Of a stretch of 64,000 bases of DNA, positions 7,393-14,772 are shown piece by piece. A program made the position numbers and the translations under genes. This DNA is from CAYXDO01 sp964463485 (GTDB lineage: Bacteria; Myxococcota; Kuafuiibacteriia; Kuafuiibacteriales; Kuafuiibacteriaceae), in NCBI GenBank assembly GCA_964463485.1, contig CAYXDO010000017.1:38892-102891 (forward strand). The letters are read 5' to 3'. Numbering within the stretch: the stretch's first letter is position 1; each line of letters begins with the position of its first letter. The notes beneath the pieces were generated by a model that did no database searches, was not told the DNA's origin, and saw only the letters and a program-made list of their open reading frames with translations.

Positions 7393-10256
7393 TGCGCTTC
7401 ATCGGCGCAGGCTCGCTTCGCTCGCCGCGGTTCACCGCCGCAGGCTCACTACGTTCGCCGCGGTTCACCGCCGCAGGCTCACTACGTTCGCCGCGGTTCA
7501 TCGGCCGTTCGTCGATCGTGTCGCTTCGGCTCGTGCTTTACCGGAAAATTCTCTTGGTCGCGCTGCTGGTGCTCCTCGGGGCGCCTGCGCTCGCCGACAC
7601 CCGCACGGACGCCCGCCGCTACTTCACGCGCGGCATGCAGCTGATTTCGGATGGCCGGTACCGAGAAGGCATCGAGGCGCTCCGAAAGGCCTATGAGATT
7701 CGACCGCACGCCAACGTGCTCTACAACGTCGGCCGAGCCCAGGCAGCGCTCGGAGAGCTCGGCCCGGCCCTCGAGAGTTTCCGGAGCTACCTCGAGTCCG
7801 ATCCACCTGACGCGGAGTCCATCCGAACCGTGATCGCCGACCTCGAGACACGGCAGCGCCTGCGCGCGCTGGTCGACGAAGGCATGGCCGCGATTCGCGC
7901 CGGCCGACACGCTCGAGGCATTAGTCTCTTGGAAGCCGCCTACACGGAGCGGCCTCACCCGAATTTGCTCTTCAACATGGCGCGAGCCCTCGACGACGCC
8001 GGCGAGTGGGAGGCGGCACTCGAAAAATATCGAACCTACAAGAGCGCGCGCCCCGCAGACGGCGCGCTGGTGGATCCGAAGATCGCGGCGCTCGAAGCAC
8101 GACTCAGCGCCAAACCCAAACCCATCGAACCCGTCGCGCCTCGACCGAACCCCAAGGAGGCGCTCCGGCCAAACTTCGACGACGAAGCCAAACGTTTGGC
8201 AGCCAAAGTCCTGGAGTTGGTCGAGGCCAAAATGTCCGCCATCCGGCCGCCCGCGCCGACGGTGGTCGCGCCAGTGGCTGCGACCTCCAGCGCAGGAGAG
8301 TCACTCGAGGTCGGGCCCGTCCGCGACGAAGCGGGTTACGAGGAAGTCGTCGTGACGGCTTCGCGACGCGCTCAGTCCCCCCTCGACGCTCCGAACGCAG
8401 TCACCCTCCTCACCGACGAAGACATCCGGCTGTCCGGGGCGCGCTCCATCCCCGATCTCCTCCGAAGAGTTCCCGGGATGGACGTCATGCAGATGAGCGC
8501 CTCCGACTGGAACGTGTCGGTGCGAGGATTCAATCGCAGACTCGCCAACAAGACACTGGTCCTCGTCGACGGTCGGACCGTCTACCAAGACTTTCTCGGC
8601 GCCATGTTGTGGAATGGGTTGTCGATCTCTCTGTCCGACATCGACCGGATCGAGGTCGTACGCGGACCCGGCTCCGCGATCTACGGAGCCTATGCGTACA
8701 CGGGGATCGTCAACATCATCACCAAGCGCCCCGAAGAGCTCGCGGGGACTCGCGTCCTCGCGGGGATCGGGAGTCACAACTCACTCGAAGTGGAGGGTCA
8801 ACACGCCGCTCGGATGGGCAAGGTCTCGGTGCGCGCGAGCGGTGGTTACGTGCGGGGAGACAAGTACGCGCTCGAATTCGATCCGGCCCGCGTCGACTAC
8901 ACCACCAACGTCGACGACCCCGCGCTGTCACTCTCGCGAGCTCGCCTCGACGTAACGGCCGAGTATTCGGTCGCCGAAGGCGCTCGACTCTTTTTGGGTG
9001 GAGGGATCAACGACGGATTTCAGGAGCTCTACGGAGTCTCGGCGATTCGGAATCAGGCGGCGACGGGTCTCTCCTCGAATCTTCGACTGGGATACGAAGG
9101 CGAGGCCTTCTCGATTTTGACGTTTTGGGACCGCGGACGTTTCGAATCCACGCCTCAGTTCTATCGGACCGGCTTGGATGATTTGGGTTCGGAGGTCAGA
9201 GCGGACCTGCTCTCCGTCGAGCCGGTGTTGCGCCCGAGCTTCGAGCTCTTGGGGCGCCACCAGCTCGTCGTCGGCGCTGAGTACCGCCACAAACGCATCG
9301 ACTGGGACTACCTGGACGGACCCCATCGCGAAAACTTTTTCGCGCTGTTCGCCCAAGACGCGTGGTCGGTCTCCGAGAAATGGTCGATCTTGGCCAGCGG
9401 CCGGCTCGACGCCCACCCCCTGATCGGCCTGCTCGGTTCGCCGCGCGCCGCGTTCATCTACAAGCTCACGAAGGGCCAGGCCCTCCGACTTTCCGCTGGA
9501 TCGGCGTTTCGGCAACCCACTCAGGCTGAGAGTTATCTCGATCTATCCGCGTCCTCACCCATCGCCGGCGTCGCGGTCACGCTCGTCGGCAAGGAGGACT
9601 TGGAACCCGAGCGAATCGTGACCGTCGAAGCTGGATATCTGGCTCAAACCGACGTCGGTGAGGTCGAGGCCGTGGTGTACGGAAATCGGGTCGCCGATCT
9701 CATCACGCGTACCCCGCTGATTCCGACTCCGATCGGTCTGGGCTTCGACCCGACGGTCGGCGCGTACGTCGGGGCGCAGTCGTTCTACCAGAACGACGCG
9801 CGGGTGTTCCTAGCGCTCGGCGGCGAAATCTCCGCCACGGTCTACCCGGTGGATGGACTCGATCTCGGCGCGAGCTACGCGCTCCAGTACATCTTCGATG
9901 AGGAGACGAAGTTGCGGTTCACCGACTCACCGATGCACAAGGCCACTCTGTGGGGACAATTCCGGAGCGCTCTGGGGATCGACGCGGGCTTCTCGGTCCA
10001 CGTGGTCTCCGATCAGGAATGGATCGAGCCTCAGTTTGACTCTGACGAGCCATCTGGGTTCCGGTCCGATCCGCTCCCCATCCCGGCTTCTTTGGTGGTG
10101 ATGGGTCGAGTCGGCTACCGCGTGCCAGGAGACCGCGTGGAGCTCTCCGTGTCGGGCACCAACCTGACGGACTTTGGCGCGAGCCGACACCGCGAGCATC
10201 CCTTCGGCAACCCGCTCGAAGCTCGCGTGCTCGGTTCCGTGGCCTTGCGTCTATGA
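7392..10256 (+). CDS. TonB-dependent outer-membrane receptor with N-terminal TPR domain
   Basis: About 954 aa. Residues 5-38 are encoded by three 33-bp repeats and precede the true hydrophobic signal (KILLVALLVLLGAPALA). GTG codons at 7518 and 7533 are alternative starts giving a normal signal peptide, although the TGATG overlap favours 7392. Two TPR-like units ('YREGIEALRKAYEIRPHANV', then a second) fill about 75-230. A plug domain follows from about 325 ('VTASRR', 'VPGMDV', 'VRGPGSAIYG', 'GIVNIITKRP'), then a barrel of the siderophore/vitamin receptor type. No TonB box was pinned down. The next gene starts within its stop (ATGA). TPRs on a TonB receptor suggest a periplasmic protein partner; the ligand is unknown. 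Confidence 0.88.
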   Translation: MRFIGAGSLRSPRFTAAGSLRSPRFTAAGSLRSPRFIGRSSIVSLRLVLYRKILLVALLVLLGAPALADTRTDARRYFTRGMQLISDGRYREGIEALRKAYEIRPHANVLYNVGRAQAALGELGPALESFRSYLESDPPDAESIRTVIADLETRQRLRALVDEGMAAIRAGRHARGISLLEAAYTERPHPNLLFNMARALDDAGEWEAALEKYRTYKSARPADGALVDPKIAALEARLSAKPKPIEPVAPRPNPKEALRPNFDDEAKRLAAKVLELVEAKMSAIRPPAPTVVAPVAATSSAGESLEVGPVRDEAGYEEVVVTASRRAQSPLDAPNAVTLLTDEDIRLSGARSIPDLLRRVPGMDVMQMSASDWNVSVRGFNRRLANKTLVLVDGRTVYQDFLGAMLWNGLSISLSDIDRIEVVRGPGSAIYGAYAYTGIVNIITKRPEELAGTRVLAGIGSHNSLEVEGQHAARMGKVSVRASGGYVRGDKYALEFDPARVDYTTNVDDPALSLSRARLDVTAEYSVAEGARLFLGGGINDGFQELYGVSAIRNQAATGLSSNLRLGYEGEAFSILTFWDRGRFESTPQFYRTGLDDLGSEVRADLLSVEPVLRPSFELLGRHQLVVGAEYRHKRIDWDYLDGPHRENFFALFAQDAWSVSEKWSILASGRLDAHPLIGLLGSPRAAFIYKLTKGQALRLSAGSAFRQPTQAESYLDLSASSPIAGVAVTLVGKEDLEPERIVTVEAGYLAQTDVGEVEAVVYGNRVADLITRTPLIPTPIGLGFDPTVGAYVGAQSFYQNDARVFLALGGEISATVYPVDGLDLGASYALQYIFDEETKLRFTDSPMHKATLWGQFRSALGIDAGFSVHVVSDQEWIEPQFDSDEPSGFRSDPLPIPASLVVMGRVGYRVPGDRVELSVSGTNLTDFGASRHREHPFGNPLEARVLGSVALRL
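7406..7504. repeat. Three tandem 33-bp repeats (RGERSEP-type)
   Basis: Three copies at 7406-7438, 7439-7471 and 7472-7504. The first differs in the segment GCTCGCTTCGCTCGC versus GCTCACTACGTTCGC. On the plus strand each reads as AGSLRSPRFTA at the start of the TonB-receptor gene; on the minus strand as NRGERSEPAAV. The unit contains an imperfect palindrome and looks like a dispersed intergenic repeat that has settled at a gene start. Confidence 0.85.
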
Positions 10257-11941
10257 GGCTTCGCGCGGGGCTGGGCGCCGCCATTCTGTGCGGCGCGTGC
10301 CTGTCCACGGAGTCCTTCGAGCCCACACCCTCGGCCGGAGAGCTCTGGGCCGCGATGTTCGAGGGCGGTGGCTCTGCGACCATCACGCCCCTCGCGCCCG
10401 CAGGTGAAGCGAGGTTCGGAGCTGCGACGAGCGCGAAGGTCGCAGTCCTGGGTTGGCGGGCGTCGCAGCTGCCGAAGCTCCCGTCCGATTTTCGTGAGTA
10501 TCCGCTCGAGGTGGCCACGGCCTGCGCCCCGAAGTTGGCGCCGCCCGAGTTCGTCGAGTTTGTCGTCGGTGCCCCGAGCGAGGTGCCCCGGTTGACCGCT
10601 CCGTGGCTCCACTGCGACCCGCGTCCGGTGGCTTTTCAGGTCTCCTGTCGAAATCAAGCCGAGTCCTGTCCGGTGGACGCGGAGTTCTTCGACGGGTGCA
10701 GCGGCTCTGTCCGCTTCTGCCCAGCTTTTGCGGCTTCGCTGGTCGGTCTCGAGCTCGATGGCGAAGGAAACGCGTGCGGGACTTCGGCGGGAGAGTGCAC
10801 CTTCGAGCGAGGCGCCGAGCTCGGGAGAGTGAGCTGCGTTTCGGCCGAGGTGAGTTGTACGGCCGAGCTCTACTCGGTCCCGGAGTCCCCTCCCTTCCAG
10901 GTCGTCGAGCGTCACCGAGTCGCCCCGGAGTCACTTCCGCCTTTTTTCGTCGACGACTGGGACTCCATTCAATTGGAGGGCTTCGTCAGCGCGATGGCCA
11001 AGTCGAGAGAGTCCATACTCTTGGCCACGACCGACCAGCCTCGGCGTCGAGCGGTCAACGGCCCCTGCGCCATGAGCACGTTGCTCGTATTCGAGAGCCC
11101 GGAGCTCACCGCCACCGCGACGATTCAGGACTGCATCGAGGCGCTCAGCCCCGATCCCCGCGGCCCTGGCTTTCTGACGTTGGGAAGGCAGGTGCTCCGA
11201 GCCGTGGATGAACGCGGACATCCCACCGGAGAGACCTTGACCCTCCCCATTTCCGAAGGCAGGGGGACGAGAGTCGCGCCGATCTCTCCGACCGAGGTCG
11301 TGGTGATGTTCCGAATGCTCACGTCCATCGAACCGCGCTCGCCTGATTGCATCGGAACACGCGTCTTTCGAGCAGAGTTGGAGACGGGCCGCGTCGAGGA
11401 GGTGGAGATCGCTCCTGGCGTCGACGATCGATGCCCAAGCCTCCAGCTCCGCCCGTCGGTGCTCGCCGAGTCTTTCGCGCTCGCGTTCCTCGACGACGCG
11501 CTGGACTCGATCGTGTGGTTCGATCGGCGCGAGAAGAGTGTGCTTCGAACGCGGCTCGATCTGGGATTTGGAGAAGCCATCTCCGCAGGAACCTTCGCGC
11601 CTGGTCCGGAAGGTCGCCTCCTGGTCGCCGCTTTCAACGACCCAGGTCCGCTGGTGCTCGTCGATCGGGTGGACGCGGGGCCGCGATTTCTGAGGTACGA
11701 GCGCGGTGGGCCCGCCACGTCGTTGCTGTCGAGTCCGTTCGAATCGAGCCAGACCTTGCTCGCTGGGTTGTCGAACGGCCGCGCGTTCCTCGGCCGGTTC
11801 GACTGGACGAAGCGGCGGATCCTCACCGGCGAGGTCGAGTTGGGGGTCGGACCGGTGAGTCAGATGGTCGCGGACGAGTCGAGTGTTTGGGCGCTCCTCC
11901 CGTGGGCTGGAGAGCTCGTGCGGGTGGTTCTGAAGCCGTAG
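10253..11941 (+). CDS. Putative lipoprotein, third gene of the kinase/TonB operon
   Basis: 562 aa, unrecognised family. The N-terminus MRLRAGLGAAILCGACLS resembles a lipoprotein signal with Cys at about 13 or 16, but the lipobox is imperfect. A Cys-rich segment (about 118-205, many paired Cys) precedes repeated beta-rich blade-like units ('SILLATTDQP', 'RLLVAAFNDPGPLVLVDRV'), so a beta-propeller is likely. The ATG overlaps the receptor stop codon as ATGA, so expression is coupled. Its general layout resembles the lipoproteins at 25797-27107 and 30063-32657, suggesting a lineage-specific family. It may be a surface partner of the TPR-TonB receptor. Confidence 0.75.
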   Translation: MRLRAGLGAAILCGACLSTESFEPTPSAGELWAAMFEGGGSATITPLAPAGEARFGAATSAKVAVLGWRASQLPKLPSDFREYPLEVATACAPKLAPPEFVEFVVGAPSEVPRLTAPWLHCDPRPVAFQVSCRNQAESCPVDAEFFDGCSGSVRFCPAFAASLVGLELDGEGNACGTSAGECTFERGAELGRVSCVSAEVSCTAELYSVPESPPFQVVERHRVAPESLPPFFVDDWDSIQLEGFVSAMAKSRESILLATTDQPRRRAVNGPCAMSTLLVFESPELTATATIQDCIEALSPDPRGPGFLTLGRQVLRAVDERGHPTGETLTLPISEGRGTRVAPISPTEVVVMFRMLTSIEPRSPDCIGTRVFRAELETGRVEEVEIAPGVDDRCPSLQLRPSVLAESFALAFLDDALDSIVWFDRREKSVLRTRLDLGFGEAISAGTFAPGPEGRLLVAAFNDPGPLVLVDRVDAGPRFLRYERGGPATSLLSSPFESSQTLLAGLSNGRAFLGRFDWTKRRILTGEVELGVGPVSQMVADESSVWALLPWAGELVRVVLKP

Positions 11942-12023
11942 CCCGGCCGAAGGAGCGCGGCTGAAGGAGCTGCCTCGGGTTCAGCCAGCTAAAGCTGAAT
12001 GCTGAGGGCTGAACGCTTGCGCC

Positions 12024-12728
12024 TTAGGGCTCCAGCCCTGCCGCGCGCAGCTTCGCCAGGAGCTCGTCGGCTCTGCGTTGCGCGTCGTCTCGTTCTCGCC
12101 GTGCGTCGTCTCGTTCTCGCTGCGCGTCAGCTCGCTCGCGCTCCGCCTTGTCTTTGGCCTCCATGAGCTCTGCAAAGGTGAGAAAGCGGACGCCGTCGCG
12201 GTCGAAGATCTCGAGCTCGTCGCCGAGCTCGAAGCGGATCCCCAGCCGTGGGCTCACGAAGGAGCTTGGATTTTCGACATCCTCCAGTCTTCCTCCTCGT
12301 CGCAAGTACACATCGAGGGTGAGTCGGTCCGGGTCGAAGACGTAGTACTCCTCGACCCCGAAGCGCTCGTAGAAGCGGAACTTCTTTTGGAGCTCTCCGA
12401 AGCGGTTGCCGGGCGAGAGGACTTCGAAGACGACGGCGGGCGCGACCCGTGCCTCCTCCCACTGGCGGTATGATCCGCGGTAGCCCTTCGGCCTTCCGAG
12501 CGCGACCATTACATCCGGAGCCTGCCGTAGCTTGTTGTCGCCTTCGACCGGGTACCACAGGAGGTCCCCGGCAACGAAATCCGGGAAGCGCACGTCGAGG
12601 TTCTCCTTGATCGTGACGATCCACCGGAACTGGATCGTGTTGTCGGCCATGGGCTGTCCGTCGCTGTCCGGATACTCGACGGGGCGTTCCGTCTCGAGCC
12701 TAGGGACGTGCATGAGGGAATGATACAC
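12024..12728 (-). CDS. Uma2-family (DUF820) PD-(D/E)XK nuclease-fold protein
   Basis: 234 aa; an alternative start is ATG 12713. The central region shows the Uma2 pattern: 'APDVMVALG' (the active-site Asp), 'VVFEVLSPGN' (the E-x-L/S step) and 'KFRFYERFGVEEYYVFDP' (helix with Lys/Tyr). The C-terminus is a charged coiled coil made of near-identical RERDDA/RRERDDAQR units, encoded by repeats of about 21 bp. Uma2 proteins are common, often multicopy, in cyanobacteria and Myxococcota; their substrate is not established. The gene stands alone between repeat-rich spacers, which fits a mobile or recently acquired gene. Confidence 0.88.
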   Translation of the reverse strand: MYHSLMHVPRLETERPVEYPDSDGQPMADNTIQFRWIVTIKENLDVRFPDFVAGDLLWYPVEGDNKLRQAPDVMVALGRPKGYRGSYRQWEEARVAPAVVFEVLSPGNRFGELQKKFRFYERFGVEEYYVFDPDRLTLDVYLRRGGRLEDVENPSSFVSPRLGIRFELGDELEIFDRDGVRFLTFAELMEAKDKAERERADAQRERDDARRERDDAQRRADELLAKLRAAGLEP

Positions 12729-12757
12729 CTTCTCGCTGACCTTGGCGGTGCATCGTC

Positions 12758-12971
12758 ACGGGCACGGTATGAGTTTCGGGTCCTTTTCCAGGGTGGGAGC
12801 TCGGGCCGTAGCCTTTTGTCCGCGAAGCTTAGCAGGTCGCTGAAAAAGTCGACTTCTCGGACCGATGCGCTGTGCTTGATCGTCACGGATCAGCAAATTC
12901 AAGCGCTTACCGGGTGAATCGGGCAAGGGCACGGGCACGGGCACGGCATGAGTTTCGGAGCCTTTTTCAGC
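12758..12971. repeat. Direct and inverted repeats in 300-bp spacer
   Basis: The gene-free stretch 12729-13033 holds two related segments of about 35 bp: one at about 12758-12792 and one at about 12938-12971. Both contain GCACGGYATGAGTTTCGG followed by CCTTTTYCAG. Between them, GCTGAAAAAG (near 12839) is inverted relative to CTTTTTCAGC at 12962-12971. Nothing in the stretch looks like a gene; it has the character of a decayed REP-like spacer. Confidence 0.6.
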
Positions 12972-12980
12972 GTCCTGTCA

Positions 12981-13010
12981 GGCGCAGGCAAGATGCCTGC
13001 GCTCCCAGGG
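12981..13010. repeat. Dispersed hairpin repeat (30 bp), copy 1
   Basis: A 30-bp sequence identical to 52067-52096. Its core is a near-perfect hairpin: arm GCGCAGGCA, three-base loop AGA, arm TGCCTGCGC, followed by TCCCAGGG. Related inverted copies lie at about 51790-51820 and 51976-52003. It sits just beyond the 3' end of the BNR-repeat gene and could act in transcript termination or stability. Confidence 0.75.
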
Positions 13011-13033
13011 GTCTGTGCAATGAAGGGGTCTGG

Positions 13034-14200
13034 TCATCCGAAGCGGACGCTGTAGATCGGGGGCAGGTTGTTGGCGACGGTCACCCAGCTATCTCCGCGA
13101 TCTTCACTCACGTATAGGTTGCCCGTCGTGCTGCCGAAGGCCACCAGATCTCCGCGGCATGCCAGCGCGTGACGATACACGACGTCGTACGCATTTTCCT
13201 GAGGAAGTCCTTTTCGGAGGGGCTCCCAACTCTCGCCGCCGTTCGACGTCCGCGCGACGAACAGCCCGCCGTCGATCGCCATTCGCATCATGTCCGCCTT
13301 GCCGGGGACCAGAAACGCCGTCTTTCCGTCGCGTGCGTCCACGGCGACCGGAAAGCCGAAGTGGACACCCCGGTCGGGCTGACTCACCTTTCGCCAACTC
13401 TCCGCTCCGTCGCTGCTGTAGAACACACCGGAGTGATTTTGCTGCCAGACGTGCTTTGAATCAGACGCGCAGAGATCGACGTAATGCGGGTCATGCCCCC
13501 ACTCGGCCGCCGGATCGGGGAGGTAGTCGTTGGTCATGCCCTTGTTGCGTCCGCTCCAACTCAGGCCTCCGTCCAAGCTCTCGAGCACGCCTGCCGTAGA
13601 GATGGCGACCAGGATTCGGTTGGGATTTTTTGCGTCGACCTGAATCGAGTGAATGCCCGGAGCAAACTCACCGTCGGAGGCCGGAGTCCCAAACCAATGG
13701 GTCTGGCCGGTCCCTGGCCCCGCGAACAAGTCACCGCCCCGCGAGGCGTGATTCCAGAGGGGTCGGTTGAGCTCAAACGATGTGCCACCGTCCGAGCTGA
13801 CGAACAAACCGCCCGGGATCGTCCCCACGTAGATTTTGCCTCCGGGACCAAAGGCGATCACCCAGAGCTTCAAGAGGGTCGCGGGCTTCACGACCACCGG
13901 CCCGGTCTCCGCGCCAGACTCGTCCGGCATGGGTGGGGCCAAGTATCGTGCGCCCTCTGGATATTTGATCTGAGTGGCGTCGGACCAGGTCTTGCCGTCG
14001 TCTACGGACCGAGAGAGCTTCGCGCCCCAGTGACCATGCCCGAGCGCGGCCCAAAGCGTCCCCGTCTCGGGATCTCGGACGACGTAGTTGCTCCCGGCTC
14101 CGGCGTGCCCACTCAGCCGAGGCCGGAAGCTCCCGTTGGTCTTGTCGACGATGAAAGTTCCCTTCCGGGTTCCGAGTAGAATTCGATCCTGCACTTTCAA
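13034..14200 (-). CDS. BNR/sialidase-like repeat protein (WD40/YVTN-type propeller)
   Basis: 388 aa, no signal peptide. Repeated bacterial-neuraminidase (Asp-box) motifs are visible: 'SRSVDDGKTW', 'LFVSSDGGTSF', 'LESLDGGLSW', 'FYSSDGAESW', 'ARTSNGGESW', 'LYVSEDRGDSW'. These give a six-bladed propeller like sortilin/Vps10 or sialidase-type domains. No sialidase catalytic set (Arg triad, Tyr/Glu pair) was recognised, so an enzyme role is not claimed. It follows the MoaD/ThiS-like gene by about 10 nt and is probably in the same operon. Cytoplasmic location is inferred from the absence of a leader. Confidence 0.85.
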   Translation of the reverse strand: MKVQDRILLGTRKGTFIVDKTNGSFRPRLSGHAGAGSNYVVRDPETGTLWAALGHGHWGAKLSRSVDDGKTWSDATQIKYPEGARYLAPPMPDESGAETGPVVVKPATLLKLWVIAFGPGGKIYVGTIPGGLFVSSDGGTSFELNRPLWNHASRGGDLFAGPGTGQTHWFGTPASDGEFAPGIHSIQVDAKNPNRILVAISTAGVLESLDGGLSWSGRNKGMTNDYLPDPAAEWGHDPHYVDLCASDSKHVWQQNHSGVFYSSDGAESWRKVSQPDRGVHFGFPVAVDARDGKTAFLVPGKADMMRMAIDGGLFVARTSNGGESWEPLRKGLPQENAYDVVYRHALACRGDLVAFGSTTGNLYVSEDRGDSWVTVANNLPPIYSVRFG

Positions 14201-14210
14201 ATCCCTCCGT

Positions 14211-14507
14211 TCAGCCGCCGCTCAGGGCCTGCATGATATAGATACGCGCATCGGGTCCGATCTTGTCCGAGAGACTCTTGCGGTCGGCCAAGCGCTCCTG
14301 TTCGATGAAGATGTTCACGTGGGTCCGGAGCCGACCGAGCTCGTCACACACGTAGAACGCAAAGCCCGGCACGAGGCGTTCGAGCCCCGCCACGACCTCC
14401 GCGACGGTCGCGGCTTCGATCTGAATCTCGCCCGCAGCGAGCTGCGGAAAGAACGAGTGAAGGTGACGGGTGAGCTCGACCCTCGCCATGACCGGAGGCT
14501 GCCGCAT
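14211..14507 (-). CDS. MoaD/ThiS-family sulfur-carrier-like protein
   Basis: 98 aa, or 92 aa from the internal ATG at 14489. The fold pattern is that of ubiquitin-like sulfur carriers: an N-terminal strand 'VELTRHLHSF', a helix with 'VAEVVAGLERLVPG', and a C-terminal 'ALSGG' ending in the Gly-Gly tail that is adenylated and thiocarboxylated in MoaD and ThiS. No MoaE or ThiF/MoeB partner is nearby. Its neighbour is the BNR-repeat protein instead. It may serve a specialised sulfur transfer or a protein-tagging role rather than molybdopterin synthesis. Family call firm, function open. Confidence 0.85.
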   Translation of the reverse strand: MRQPPVMARVELTRHLHSFFPQLAAGEIQIEAATVAEVVAGLERLVPGFAFYVCDELGRLRTHVNIFIEQERLADRKSLSDKIGPDARIYIMQALSGG

Positions 14508-14579
14508 TTTGAAGAGTGAGTCTACCCCGCGATGAGGCCGGGGCCAGAGCTTCGTTGTGCTCGCGTCGTGACTCCGCTG

Positions 14580-14678
14580 AAACCACAGAGGGCTCGGAGG
14601 GAGGACACGGAGGACACAGAGAGATTCTCATCCTCCGTGTGCTCTGTGGGCTTCGGCTCGTGTGTCCTCTGTGGTTTC
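14580..14678. repeat. CACAGAGGACACGGAG-type inverted repeat
   Basis: In the 265-bp spacer between the MoaD-like and aconitase genes, AACCACAGAGG at 14581 and CCTCTGTGGTTT near 14666-14677 form the ends of a long imperfect hairpin. Its arms are built from GGACACGGAGGACACAGAG and its complement. This is a dispersed repeat type seen in several bacterial phyla. No gene is seen in the spacer. Confidence 0.7.
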
Positions 14679-14772
14679 TCGCCTGCGAATTCGAGACCCT
14701 ACTCGGGACGTCGGGCGGGGCAGGCGTGGTTGAGGACCACCTCGAGGAGCTCAGGGCTCGAGCTTTGAGCCC

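Noticed and set aside
7274..7501. Minus-strand frame encoding NRGERSEPAA repeats as a repeat protein
   Set aside because: It is the reverse reading of a dispersed DNA repeat with no start signal and overlaps the kinase 3' end.
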